Below the pieces are notes generated by a model. That model did not search any database. It was not told the origin of the DNA and was given only the letters and a program-made list of their open reading frames with translations. A program made the translations under genes and the position numbers. 64,000 nucleotides of DNA from an uncultured Lachnospiraceae bacterium (GTDB lineage: Bacteria; Bacillota; Clostridia; Lachnospirales; Lachnospiraceae): the NCBI GenBank assembly GCA_910577115.1, contig CAJTMC010000003.1, positions 1 through 64,000 on the forward strand. Reading direction: 5' to 3'. This document shows, in pieces, positions 44,777-53,792 of the stretch (position 1 is the first letter of the stretch; the number at the start of each line of letters is the position of its first letter).

Positions 44777-45811
44777 ATGAGTTTTATAACGAAAAACCAG
44801 AAAGGCATTTTAATCTGCCTGTGTATCGCGGTGCCGTCATGGTTTTTGGGAAACGCGTTTCCTATTATCGGCGGCGCGGTGATTGCAATTATCGCAGGAA
44901 TGGTGATTACAATGTTTATCAAAGACAAATCGCAGCTTGAGGCAGGAATTAAGTTTACCTCCAAAAAAGTATTGCAATGGGCAGTCGTGCTGCTTGGCTT
45001 TGGCTTAAACTTAAACGTGATTGTGCAGACCGGAAAACAGTCCCTTCCTATTATCGTAAGTACAATCACCGTTTCCCTTGTCATTGCCTTTGTTTTGTGT
45101 AAGGTTATGCACATACCAGGTAAAATTTCCACCTTAATCGGTGTCGGCTCGTCAATCTGCGGCGGTTCCGCTATTGCGGCTACTGCTCCTGTAATTGACG
45201 CAGATGATGCGGAGGTCGCTCAGGCGATTTCGGTTATCTTCTTCTTTAATGTACTGGCGGCTATCTTCTTTCCTACCTTTGGAAAGCTGCTCGGTTTCAG
45301 TACTGCCACAGGCGAGGCATTCGGTATCTTTGCGGGTACTGCCGTAAATGATACTTCTTCCGTTACCGCGGCGGCGGCTACCTGGGATACCATGTGGGGA
45401 CTTGGCTCTGCAACGCTTGAAACTGCAGTAACAGTAAAGCTGACGCGTACCCTTGCAATTATTCCGATTACCTTAGTACTTGCATTTGTACGTGCAAGAA
45501 ATGAAAAAAACACGGAAAATCAAAATAAGGTTTCATTAATGCAGATTTTTCCGATGTTTATACTATACTTTGTGGGAGCATCTGTGATTACGACGCTCGC
45601 GCTTTCGCTTGGCGTAAGTTCCGGCGTATTTTCGCCGATTAAGATGCTAAGCAAATTCTTTATCGTGCTTGCGATGTCAGCTATCGGCTTAAATACGGAT
45701 ATTGTAAAATTGATAAAAACCGGCGGAAAACCGATTTTTATGGGCTTTTGCTGCTGGACAGGCATTACGGCTGTAAGTCTCTTGATGCAGCATATCTTAC
45801 ATATTTGGTAA
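44777..45811 (+). CDS. YeiH-type putative sulfate exporter
   Basis: A 344-residue membrane protein of the family annotated as putative sulfate exporters, with about ten helices. Typical stretches are AVVLLGFGLNLNVI, GVGSSICGGSAIAATAPVID and FAGTAVNDTSSVTAAAATW. Function in the family is poorly tested; some members may export sulfonates or sulfite. The start follows AAAAGGAGTACAAAAG. It is 65 bases after the symporter gene and could be read with it. Confidence 0.86.
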   Translation: MSFITKNQKGILICLCIAVPSWFLGNAFPIIGGAVIAIIAGMVITMFIKDKSQLEAGIKFTSKKVLQWAVVLLGFGLNLNVIVQTGKQSLPIIVSTITVSLVIAFVLCKVMHIPGKISTLIGVGSSICGGSAIAATAPVIDADDAEVAQAISVIFFFNVLAAIFFPTFGKLLGFSTATGEAFGIFAGTAVNDTSSVTAAAATWDTMWGLGSATLETAVTVKLTRTLAIIPITLVLAFVRARNEKNTENQNKVSLMQIFPMFILYFVGASVITTLALSLGVSSGVFSPIKMLSKFFIVLAMSAIGLNTDIVKLIKTGGKPIFMGFCCWTGITAVSLLMQHILHIW

Positions 45812-45842
45812 TTATGATTTTGTAGTATTGACAAATTAACAC

Positions 45843-45892
45843 AAAAATACGGCAATCCAAAACAAATAATTCCGAATTGCCGTATTTTTATT
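45843..45892. terminator. Bidirectional terminator between yeiH-like and chemoreceptor genes
   Basis: AAAAATACGGCAAT pairs with ATTGCCGTATTTTT across a 19-base loop, with T/A tracts on both sides. Confidence 0.85.
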
Positions 45893-45920
45893 TTATCAAA
45901 TGCTATACGAACCGTATCCT

Positions 45921-48005
45921 TTAAAGTTTAAACTGCTTCACTGATACACTAAGCTTATTCACAATCTCGTCAAGTGTCTGTGCATATCCTGCCATTTGGC
46001 TCATGGTATCATTCACCTGTTCTGCAGATGCATTGACCTCCTGCGTTGCTGCTGCCGATGTTTCGGAAACGGATGCGATATCTTCCATTTGATGTACCAC
46101 ATTATCCCGCTCCCTGTTCATTTCAAGGTTCAACGCCTCGATTTCCTCCACCGCTGCCATAAGCTCCTGAACAGATCTTCCAATTTCTTCAAACAACGTC
46201 TGTGTTTCCTTGATGGATACCTGCTGTTCCTCCTGAATTGCGCCGCTTTCCTCAAGGCTGCTTTCCACATGACCGGAGTTTCCTGAAATCTCGTTCAAAA
46301 TCTGCTTAATTTCCTCTGTCGATTCATTCGACTGGTCTGCAAGCTTCCTGATTTCATCCGCAACAACCGCAAAGCCTTTTCCTGCCTCGCCTGCCCTTGC
46401 CGCCTCAATGCTTGCGTTGAGCGAAAGCAGGTTTGTCTGTGATGTAATATCCGTAATTACATCTGCAATATAATTTATCTTATCAATTGACTTGAGCATT
46501 TCTGACATCATTCGGATGGACTCTGATGCATTTTCCTTTGCCCTGTCAGACTTTTTAATCAAATCACTAAGAATATTGATTCCTTTTTCTCCCAGCTCCG
46601 CTGTCTCTCTTGAGCGTTCGCCGATGCCCTTTGCCTTCTCCTTTGACGCTTCCATGCTCTCCGCAAGTTTTTCCATCTCCATATTCGCATCAGCCGTACT
46701 CTGCGCCTGCTCGGTCGCACCCTGCGCCACACTGCCGATTGCTTCCGTAACCTGTTCCGCAATTTCTTTTGTGTTGCCGGACACTTCCATTACCGATTTT
46801 GCAATATCAAAGATTTCATCGGAATTTCTGTCCACTTCCTGAATCAGTCCTGAAATGCTGTCCATCATTGTATTAAAATTATGCTCCAGTTCACCAAACT
46901 CGTCAAGCCGTTTTACCTCAAGCTTTGTCGAAAGGTCACCCTGCGCCATCCGGTTTGTTGCCGACTGCAGCTTCTTGATCTCGCGGGATATCGAATATGA
47001 GATAAACAGTGCCACAAGTACAGAAAGAACCAATGCAAACACAATGCCGATCACAGTGATAACAATAATTGCGCGAAAGCTTGATGCAAGCTCATCTTCT
47101 CCAATCATTCCCACGAGGTACCAGCCTGTAATGGAATCCTGCAAAACGGTCACAACGTACTTCTCGCCGTTAATTCGGCAGGTTTTGCCTGCAACCGGAT
47201 TGACCTCCGCATCAGCATTCTCGGCAAGCGCCGCCTGCGCATATGCATCAGCCTCTGCCCTTAATTGATCCCATTCGGGAATTTCCGTTGCACTGCTTTG
47301 AATCACATCATTTTTTTCGTTATTTACAATAATATTTCCTGCTCCGTTCACAAGGAATGTAAAGCCCGTATTCATCAATCCAATACTGTTAATGTACTCC
47401 TCAAGCACCTGCACGTTAATGTCCATTGCCACCACGCCTACATGCTCATCGCCGGACTTTAAATCCTGCGAAACCGTAAATACGTTGACACCGTCATCAT
47501 TCACATATGGGTCCGTAAAGTTTGCAAACACCGTATAGCGTCCACCAAGTCCCTGTGAATCGGCAAACCAGTCCTTTGCGGTATTGTCTACTCCTGTTTC
47601 TTCAACATACTCGCCCGTTTTTTTGCCATCCTCTGACACGTTCATTTTTGCCTGTATGTACCTGCCGCTTATAGTGGAATAGTATGTGCGCTCGGAATTT
47701 GGAATGACCTTGAGCGCACTCAGAAGGGAATCTTCTATCGCAGCAAGCCGATCCTCGTAATTCTCGTCGATCTTTTTAAAATCATTACTTCTGCACATCA
47801 AATCAATCGGAAGGCTCAGCGTCTTGGTGTATCGCTGAAAGCTGGTCATAGCGGTGTCCATTGTCTGCCGGCTCGTAAGCTGCATATCGTTTTCGAGAAT
47901 GCCTACCATTCGGACACTCATCATGGATGCACTGACTATAAGCGCCACAAGCGACACCATAACTATATAACACACTAATTTTACGCTGAATTTTGTCTTT
48001 TTCAT
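45921..48005 (-). CDS. Methyl-accepting chemotaxis protein
   Basis: A 694-residue receptor: helix near the N-terminus (KLVCYIVMVSLVALIVSASM), an extracellular dCache-type sensor to about residue 315 (including YVEETGVDNTAKDWFADSQG and TVFANFTDPYV), a second helix (IIVITVIGIVFALVLSVLVA), a HAMP domain and a cytoplasmic signalling domain with the hairpin tip region NLLSLNASIEAARAGEAGKG. dCache sensors of this type often bind amino acids, but the ligand here is unknown. Start at 48005 follows GAGGTGCAA. Its presence argues for a motile cell. Confidence 0.92.
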   Translation of the reverse strand: MKKTKFSVKLVCYIVMVSLVALIVSASMMSVRMVGILENDMQLTSRQTMDTAMTSFQRYTKTLSLPIDLMCRSNDFKKIDENYEDRLAAIEDSLLSALKVIPNSERTYYSTISGRYIQAKMNVSEDGKKTGEYVEETGVDNTAKDWFADSQGLGGRYTVFANFTDPYVNDDGVNVFTVSQDLKSGDEHVGVVAMDINVQVLEEYINSIGLMNTGFTFLVNGAGNIIVNNEKNDVIQSSATEIPEWDQLRAEADAYAQAALAENADAEVNPVAGKTCRINGEKYVVTVLQDSITGWYLVGMIGEDELASSFRAIIVITVIGIVFALVLSVLVALFISYSISREIKKLQSATNRMAQGDLSTKLEVKRLDEFGELEHNFNTMMDSISGLIQEVDRNSDEIFDIAKSVMEVSGNTKEIAEQVTEAIGSVAQGATEQAQSTADANMEMEKLAESMEASKEKAKGIGERSRETAELGEKGINILSDLIKKSDRAKENASESIRMMSEMLKSIDKINYIADVITDITSQTNLLSLNASIEAARAGEAGKGFAVVADEIRKLADQSNESTEEIKQILNEISGNSGHVESSLEESGAIQEEQQVSIKETQTLFEEIGRSVQELMAAVEEIEALNLEMNRERDNVVHQMEDIASVSETSAAATQEVNASAEQVNDTMSQMAGYAQTLDEIVNKLSVSVKQFKL

Positions 48006-48036
48006 TTGCACCTCATTTCTGCGCTGCTTTTGTGTA

Positions 48037-48080
48037 TACAAAGGTTTGCATCAGGCAGCACACAGATACAAATCTTTGTA
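48037..48080 (-). repeat. Inverted repeat in the chemoreceptor leader
   Basis: TACAAAGGTTTG (48037-48048) and CAAATCTTTGTA (48069-48080) are inverted with one mismatch around 20 bases. An extended -10 TGCTACAAT lies at 48084-48092 on the minus strand, so the repeat starts at the transcription start and could be an operator or leader hairpin. Confidence 0.5.
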
Positions 48081-48119
48081 TTTATTGTAGCACAATTTGA
48101 GCGAATTGTATAATACTTT

Positions 48120-48902
48120 TTATCCGAGCGCCACATCCAATATCATCATAATTACAAAGCCTGCTGCCACTCCGACTGTACTGATATTGGAATGCTTGCC
48201 GACCTGCGATTCGGGAATCAGCTCCTCTACCACGACATAAATCATTGCTCCTGCCGCAAACGCGAGAAAATAAGGCAAAAGCGGCACGATCATTTTGGCA
48301 AGGAAAATCGTTAATATAGCAGCAATCGGCTCGACAAGACCTGAGAGTGTTCCATAGACAAATGCCTTGCCCTTTGACATCCCCTCGCTTTTGAGCGGCA
48401 TTGATATAATGGCGCCCTCCGGAAAATTTTGTATGGCAATACCGAGTGCAAGCGTCATTGCGCCTGCCATCGTAATCTGCGAATCTCCTAAAAGGGCACC
48501 TGCAAAGGTTACGCCAACCGCCATTCCCTCGGGAACATTGTGAAGTGTCACAGCAAAGACCATCATGGTCGTTTTTTTCATTTTTGCCTTGATGCCTTCC
48601 GGCTTTCTGCTTTCGACATGGAGATGCGGTATAATGCTGTCAAGCAATAGTAAAAATGCCATTCCCAGCAAAAATCCTGCCGCTGCCGGCATCCATGCAA
48701 TTTTTTCCTGATCTGCCGCCATTTCAATCGAGGGAATCAGCAGCGACCACATTGACGCCGCAATCATTACTCCTGCCGCAAATCCTAAAAGCAGTTTTTC
48801 CAGTTTCTTGTTTAACTGGTTTCTCATAAAAAATACCATAGCTGAGCCTAGCGTTGTACCTGCAAACGGTATCATCAAACCAACTACCAAGCTAATATCC
48901 AT
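48120..48902 (-). CDS. ZIP-family metal transporter
   Basis: A 260-residue importer of zinc or another divalent metal, with eight helices. The metal-site helices are seen in TLHNVPEGMAVGVTFAGAL and IQNFPEGAIISMPL, and the last part holds VVEELIPES. The histidine-containing loop PHLHVESRKPEG lies between helices III and IV. The start at 48902 follows GGGGGAG at seven bases. A near-consensus promoter with a DtxR-like palindrome lies upstream, so metal-dependent repression is likely. Confidence 0.9.
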   Translation of the reverse strand: MDISLVVGLMIPFAGTTLGSAMVFFMRNQLNKKLEKLLLGFAAGVMIAASMWSLLIPSIEMAADQEKIAWMPAAAGFLLGMAFLLLLDSIIPHLHVESRKPEGIKAKMKKTTMMVFAVTLHNVPEGMAVGVTFAGALLGDSQITMAGAMTLALGIAIQNFPEGAIISMPLKSEGMSKGKAFVYGTLSGLVEPIAAILTIFLAKMIVPLLPYFLAFAAGAMIYVVVEELIPESQVGKHSNISTVGVAAGFVIMMILDVALG

Positions 48903-48979
48903 GCTATATCTCCCCCTTTTCGTCATTATTATAGTATTCTGCATTTTTTTAATTGTAACCTTGATTTTGAGGTTTTTTC

Positions 48980-49033
48980 AGTTAGTTTTGACTAACTATA
49001 CGTTATATTAGCATGCCGCTTGGAAATTGGCAA
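48980..49033 (-). promoter_or_regulatory. zip promoter with DtxR/MntR-like palindrome
   Basis: On the minus strand TTGCCA (49033-49028), 17 bases, TAATAT (49010-49005). The palindrome AGTTAGT-TTTG-ACTAACT (48980-48997) follows at about +2 to +20. Its half-sites resemble TTAGG/CCTAA-type operators of DtxR-family metalloregulators. Confidence 0.6.
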
Positions 49034-49042
49034 TGAATTTGT

Positions 49043-50629
49043 TCAATTTTCCCGTAATGAAGTTTCTCTCAGCATCCCCGCAATATGCTCTTCTTTCGCA
49101 ATAGTCTTCACAAACTCATCAATCGCATACGTAACAATATCCAAATTATCCTTGACTTTGTACCAGTTCGCAATTTCTATCGTATCCTCATGAATGACAG
49201 GCGCGACAAAAACAGAAAATGTGTTTTCCTGATTCTTTTTTGCCTCAAGCAAATGCCTTCTTATTGGTATAATTTCATTATTAACCTGATCTTGTCTGCC
49301 ACACATCAAAGTAACTTCAACTAAGCTCTTATATTCTTTATCAATGCAAACAATGTCTGCCTTTCCTCCTGATGCGGTATTTGTCGGCAATCCCTCATCG
49401 TCAATCGTATAGTTTGGCGTTACATCTAAATTCTTAAAATTCTGCACCATAGCAATACTGGTTAAAAATTCCAGGCGCACAGGATTTGGTAAAATTTTCA
49501 ACATATAGTCAGTGCTTGCTGTTTTATTACATACTTTATATAATTCCGCATATATTGTTTCTTTTGAATATTCCAAAGCAAATTTCTTCAACGCAGATTT
49601 TCTTAAATCTGTCGTGTCCGCAGGAGTCGCACTTTCCATACTGACCACAACAGTGTCAACATCTCCCATGTATTCAAAATATTCATCCTTTGACGTAAAG
49701 GTTTTATAATTCGAATACTTATCCAAAATATAATTAATTTTCTCAATTTCCCATACGTTGTAATCAATAAATCTGCCATTCCCTCTCAAAGATATAATAC
49801 CTGTCGTGCGCATCTTACGAATATATTCATCTACTGCTTCACCACATATCTGAACGAGTTTAAATCTATTCCGCTGCTGGTCAGATGCTCCTAATAGTTC
49901 CAGACAAATTTCATACATATACTCATCGCTATAAGAATATCCCACCGCACCTCTAATCTGTTTTATTTTATGATACAAAGCTTTGGCATCATTCGTTGGC
50001 CAACATATAAACAGGCTTAACTCTTGTCGAAATACGCCCGCTCCGTTTTCCTCCGGATCTTCCTTTAACAATTTCAATACTTGCAACAGCAAAATTAACG
50101 GTACATTTGAATTCGCATTTTTTCTGTAGGGGTTATTACTCTGATACTTCATCATTGAATTCAGAAACACCATTTGTATTTTTTCTTCATTCGGTTCTTC
50201 CTCATTCAGCGCATCGATTAACATATGTCCTGTTGCAGATATTTTTATAGGTTCTTCCATAGCGTATTTAACAAATCCAAATTCCATAGGTAACTTAAAT
50301 ATTGTATCAAATCGGGAATCCCATCCATATGCAAATCCTGCTTCTTTATGCTTCTGCGGACTCTTCTCAATGATAAATTCTATTTGCTTGTCCGAATACG
50401 TTTCATCATCATTTTTTAATATATACGACAGCTCCGCAGTCCTGTTAATAATTACGGGATTATATAACTTGCGTTTGATGGCATTATGTATCACTTTCAT
50501 AACTACCTCATGCGTTAATATCTGATTTTCATATGGCAATAAGCAGTTTAAAAAGCTTACGATTCGATTGGGATTCCTCATGGTTGTCGAAAATGACAGC
50601 GGTTTTCTTTCTGCTTTTTTACTACGCAT
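49043..50629 (-). CDS. AlwI-family type IIS restriction endonuclease
   Basis: A 528-residue nuclease. The N-terminal KPLSFSTTMRNPNRIVSFLN is the family hallmark, and the C-terminal nuclease core has GGKADIVCIDKEYKSLVEVTL, giving the D...ExT metal site, followed by FSVFVAPVIHEDT as in AlwI and Nt.BstNBI. Family members recognise short asymmetric sites such as GGATC or GAGTC and cut a few bases away. The start at 50629 overlaps the methylase stop by eight bases, so endonuclease is made only after methylase is translated. Exact recognition site is not readable. Base composition is AT-richer than neighbours. Confidence 0.88.
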   Translation of the reverse strand: MRSKKAERKPLSFSTTMRNPNRIVSFLNCLLPYENQILTHEVVMKVIHNAIKRKLYNPVIINRTAELSYILKNDDETYSDKQIEFIIEKSPQKHKEAGFAYGWDSRFDTIFKLPMEFGFVKYAMEEPIKISATGHMLIDALNEEEPNEEKIQMVFLNSMMKYQSNNPYRKNANSNVPLILLLQVLKLLKEDPEENGAGVFRQELSLFICWPTNDAKALYHKIKQIRGAVGYSYSDEYMYEICLELLGASDQQRNRFKLVQICGEAVDEYIRKMRTTGIISLRGNGRFIDYNVWEIEKINYILDKYSNYKTFTSKDEYFEYMGDVDTVVVSMESATPADTTDLRKSALKKFALEYSKETIYAELYKVCNKTASTDYMLKILPNPVRLEFLTSIAMVQNFKNLDVTPNYTIDDEGLPTNTASGGKADIVCIDKEYKSLVEVTLMCGRQDQVNNEIIPIRRHLLEAKKNQENTFSVFVAPVIHEDTIEIANWYKVKDNLDIVTYAIDEFVKTIAKEEHIAGMLRETSLREN

Positions 50630-51533
50630 AATTTGTAATAAACACCTCCTGTGAATCCGTTTTAATTGTGTTATCATTAAAGCTGATATAATTACTCTTT
50701 ACATCATAACCATAATATTTTTTAGACCACTCCAAAAACCTATGGTTTACCTTTCCCTTATGTGTAATTAAATTCGTTATACCAAACTTTATCCCTCTGT
50801 CATTTAATGAATCCAAATATTCACACAATTCATCCTCCTTTTTATCATTCCACAGCTTATTATATTCACTCATGGAAATCAAATAAGGAGGATCTAAAAA
50901 CACATATGAATTCCTTCCAAACTTCACTTTTTCTAAAAATGAAACATAATCCATATTAAAAAATTCAATCTTATGCTGACCTACAAACTCCAAGTAATTA
51001 TGCAATGCCTGATACACATTACTGTTAAAGTCTACATTTCCCACCGGAAGATTGAATTCCCCTTTCCCGTTAAACCGAATCATGTGATTAAAACCATATA
51101 TTAATAACAAATACAACATAAGAAAATCCTTCTTTTGCGCGTTAAAGTCCTTTCTCATTCTAGTGTACGCTTCTTTATTATATTTCGAATAATATGTCTT
51201 TACATACTTTTTCTTCATTTCATCCGGAACGCAAATTCCCCGATAGGAGCAGGAAAGTCCGTAAAAATCTATCATATCATATAGCTTTTCAAACAATTCC
51301 TCTTCCCTGCCTGCATAACCTCCTATTTGTTTATGCAGCTCTACTACATAGAAATCAATATCGTTCAACATATAAGAAGTCCCTTTTGCATTTAAAAAAG
51401 AACTTCCACCGCCTACAAACGGTTCAATATACTGTTCTATCTTCTTAGGCATTAGCTGTTTCAGCTGAGGCATAAGCTTGTACTTATCACCAACATAAAA
51501 AAATGGAGATCTGATTATTTTTTTATGTATCAT
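50622..51533 (-). CDS. D12-class DNA adenine methylase (M1)
   Basis: A 303-residue N6-adenine methylase of the Dam/D12 class (alpha type). The SAM motif is IEPFVGGGSSFLNAKG, preceded by RSPFFYVGDKYKLMPQL, and the catalytic motif IV is FLDPPYLISM. The final QEVFITNYA is typical of the class. It should protect one strand of the site cut by the adjacent AlwI-like nuclease. Start is taken as ATG 51533; another at 51545 sits against the AAAGGAG. Confidence 0.9.
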   Translation of the reverse strand: MIHKKIIRSPFFYVGDKYKLMPQLKQLMPKKIEQYIEPFVGGGSSFLNAKGTSYMLNDIDFYVVELHKQIGGYAGREEELFEKLYDMIDFYGLSCSYRGICVPDEMKKKYVKTYYSKYNKEAYTRMRKDFNAQKKDFLMLYLLLIYGFNHMIRFNGKGEFNLPVGNVDFNSNVYQALHNYLEFVGQHKIEFFNMDYVSFLEKVKFGRNSYVFLDPPYLISMSEYNKLWNDKKEDELCEYLDSLNDRGIKFGITNLITHKGKVNHRFLEWSKKYYGYDVKSNYISFNDNTIKTDSQEVFITNYA

Positions 51534-51569
51534 TATTATGACCATGCTCCTTTCTATCCATTGAAAACT

Positions 51570-52586
51570 TTAATTCCCAACCTTCTTACCTACCTTTGTT
51601 ATAAAAACAAATTCTTTATGATTCTCAAATTTGGTTTTTCCCGCATTAAAGCAGGGATGCTTTTTTTCAAAAATTACAGTCTCTCCTTTTGCAGATAAAG
51701 TCTCTGTTATTTCCTCTAATGTAATTTTATTTTTGGATGAACTGCTTTTGGAATGATAGGTATTGTTATATGTAACAACGATATATTTTGCATTTATGTT
51801 CTTTATCAAATCCGCAAAAATTTTTGGAGCACTATTTCTGCAATATTCGCTCATATTCTCCGCCGGTGGTTTTAATGCTGTTCCTTCTAATTGGGGTTTT
51901 TTCCATTGAACTACATTTTCCAATACGTGATAAAATCTGCTATATTGACGGCTATTATATGGCGGATCAATAAATGCAATATCCGCCTTTACTTTTTTCA
52001 CCAATTCATTCGCATCCATTCTATAAATAGAAAATTTATTGGAAGCCTTCTCGGGATGAATCAATTCATATACAAAGCGGTCTTCAATATCGTTAATCTT
52101 TCTATATGCATCATAATGGCCTACCGTATTGGCTACTTTGTCCATAGAATAGACCAACGATGCCAGTAAAATACAATACTCCCTGTTTGATATGCCATGT
52201 TTTATTTTCTTTATCTCCTCTCTTATTTTTCCAATTAATTTCGCATCATTTTTAGAAAAATACTTTTCTCCAAAATTTATAGAAAAATAATTATCCTTAA
52301 TCTTGCGGGGTTCCATATTTTGGAACTGCTTTTTATACTTCTCCAATGTTTCAATATCAAATTCCCCGTTTCCGAAAAAGGCTATATATATTATCTCATT
52401 AGAAAATAAAAAGTCATTTATAATAACGCGTTTATAGTGCATACTCATCCTTGCACTAACAACTCCGGTGCCCGCAAATACATCCAAAAAGCTCTCCCCT
52501 TCACAATGTTCCAATATTAACTCCTCTATCCAATCAAGCAATTTGTACTTGCTGCCTGTGTATCTTCTATTACTTATGTTATACAT
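51570..52586 (-). CDS. Second DNA adenine methylase (M2)
   Basis: A 338-residue methylase different from M1. N-terminal RRYTGSKYKLLDWIEELI, SAM motif SFLDVFAGTGVVSARM and catalytic motif IV FIDPPYNSRQYSRFYH place it in the D12 class of the FokI-type N-terminal methylase group. Type IIS systems need a separate activity for each strand of an asymmetric site, which explains two methylases. It is the first gene of the three-gene operon, 36 bases before M1, with its own strong promoter. Confidence 0.9.
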   Translation of the reverse strand: MYNISNRRYTGSKYKLLDWIEELILEHCEGESFLDVFAGTGVVSARMSMHYKRVIINDFLFSNEIIYIAFFGNGEFDIETLEKYKKQFQNMEPRKIKDNYFSINFGEKYFSKNDAKLIGKIREEIKKIKHGISNREYCILLASLVYSMDKVANTVGHYDAYRKINDIEDRFVYELIHPEKASNKFSIYRMDANELVKKVKADIAFIDPPYNSRQYSRFYHVLENVVQWKKPQLEGTALKPPAENMSEYCRNSAPKIFADLIKNINAKYIVVTYNNTYHSKSSSSKNKITLEEITETLSAKGETVIFEKKHPCFNAGKTKFENHKEFVFITKVGKKVGN

Positions 52587-52671
52587 ATGTAACGTCCTCT
52601 TTCCTTACAATTCTTTTTTATTGTCCAGCTTTTCTGCATTTTTTACATCCTGTCTGCCCCTTATATTTTCT

Positions 52672-52700
52672 ATTATATTCATTTATTTGAAGAATTGCAA
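52672..52700 (-). promoter_or_regulatory. Promoter of the restriction-modification operon
   Basis: Minus strand TTGCAA (52700-52695) and TATAAT (52677-52672) with a 17-base spacer. No controller-protein box was seen. Confidence 0.7.
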
Positions 52701-52751
52701 GTGTTTTCAAACATTTGTTCTTACTCATTTTACGCATAAAATGCTTTGTTT

Positions 52752-53645
52752 TCAAATTCCTGTACAGTGCTTCCGTTCCCTGCAAATCTTCGCCACCTGA
52801 CTCACCGCAATTCCCGCCGCGACCAAAATCCCAGCTCCAAACTCGCGCTTATTCAACATACCGCCGCCAAAAACATCCAGCATCATTCCACAAAAAAGCT
52901 GACCGCAAAACATAAAAAGCGACAACTGATACGCCGGGAGCTTGGGCACAATCACATTACACATCGCAACCGTAACCACACCCAAAATACCGCCGCACCA
53001 TATCCACAACCGGAAAGAACCCGATATAAAAGGCTGTGATGCAGAAGCTTCCGTTATGGCAAGCGCAAGCAGCAGGCAAAACGGCAGACCAACCAAATGA
53101 TTGACAAGCGCCCCCTGCAATGTGCCGATACGCTGCGACAAATGCGCGTTTACAATTCTTGACAGCACCACCGTTATTCCCGCGCCCAACGAAATCAAAA
53201 CAAATCCCCAGCCGTCGGACGTCGGATTTTCCAGCATCAGCGCAATGCCGGCCACCGAGAGCAGCGTTCCCAAAATACTCAAATCCTTTTGTCCGCGCCG
53301 CTCCATGCCAAACCATCCAAAGCTGTCAATCAGCCAAGAGAACACAAGCTGCGCAAAAAGCCCGAGCGCGACAATACTCGTTAAGCTAATATGCGAAAAA
53401 GCAAGATTATTAAACAGCGTCGTCAAAACACCGATTGCGCCGCCCAAATACATCCACAGCGGAACCCGTCCGGCCAGTGCAAACGGCTTTCTTTTTACAA
53501 CCAAAACAAGCGCTGCAAACACCGCGCCGACAATATGAATATACAGCGCTGCATGATAAACACCGACCTGCGCGCTCAATCCGCCGTTCCACTGTATCAT
53601 GACGGCAAGAATAGCACCGCACAGAAACGCCAAAAAATGATACAT
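52752..53645 (-). CDS. YdcZ-type DMT permease
   Basis: A 297-residue membrane protein made of two homologous halves of five helices each (DMT superfamily, YdcZ/DUF606 type but full-length). Seen in LCGAILAVMIQWNGGLS at the start and GGGMLNKREFGAGILVAAGI near the end. It may export or import a small metabolite; none is known. Start at 53645 follows AAAAGGAGGGATTTTT. The divergent Crp/Fnr gene is often its neighbour in Clostridia, suggesting direct control. Confidence 0.85.
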   Translation of the reverse strand: MYHFLAFLCGAILAVMIQWNGGLSAQVGVYHAALYIHIVGAVFAALVLVVKRKPFALAGRVPLWMYLGGAIGVLTTLFNNLAFSHISLTSIVALGLFAQLVFSWLIDSFGWFGMERRGQKDLSILGTLLSVAGIALMLENPTSDGWGFVLISLGAGITVVLSRIVNAHLSQRIGTLQGALVNHLVGLPFCLLLALAITEASASQPFISGSFRLWIWCGGILGVVTVAMCNVIVPKLPAYQLSLFMFCGQLFCGMMLDVFGGGMLNKREFGAGILVAAGIAVSQVAKICRERKHCTGI

Positions 53646-53703
53646 AAAAATCCCTCCTTTTCTCGTTTCATGCCAACAGCGTAACACGAAAACCGTCATG
53701 CAA

Positions 53704-53742
53704 AATAGGACATTTGTCCTATTACTTTCTTTGTGCTATATT
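53704..53742 (+). promoter_or_regulatory. Crp/Fnr operator and promoter
   Basis: A perfect palindrome AATAGGACATTTGTCCTATT occupies 53704-53723. TTGTCC inside it (53714-53719) serves as -35 to TATATT (53737-53742) with 17 bases, so the regulator would repress its own gene. The site also lies upstream of the divergent ydcZ-like gene, where it could activate or repress. Confidence 0.75.
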
Positions 53743-53792
53743 AAAAACAGAAGAAACCATGAAAAGCTTTTGAAAGGAACCTGATTACTGAT

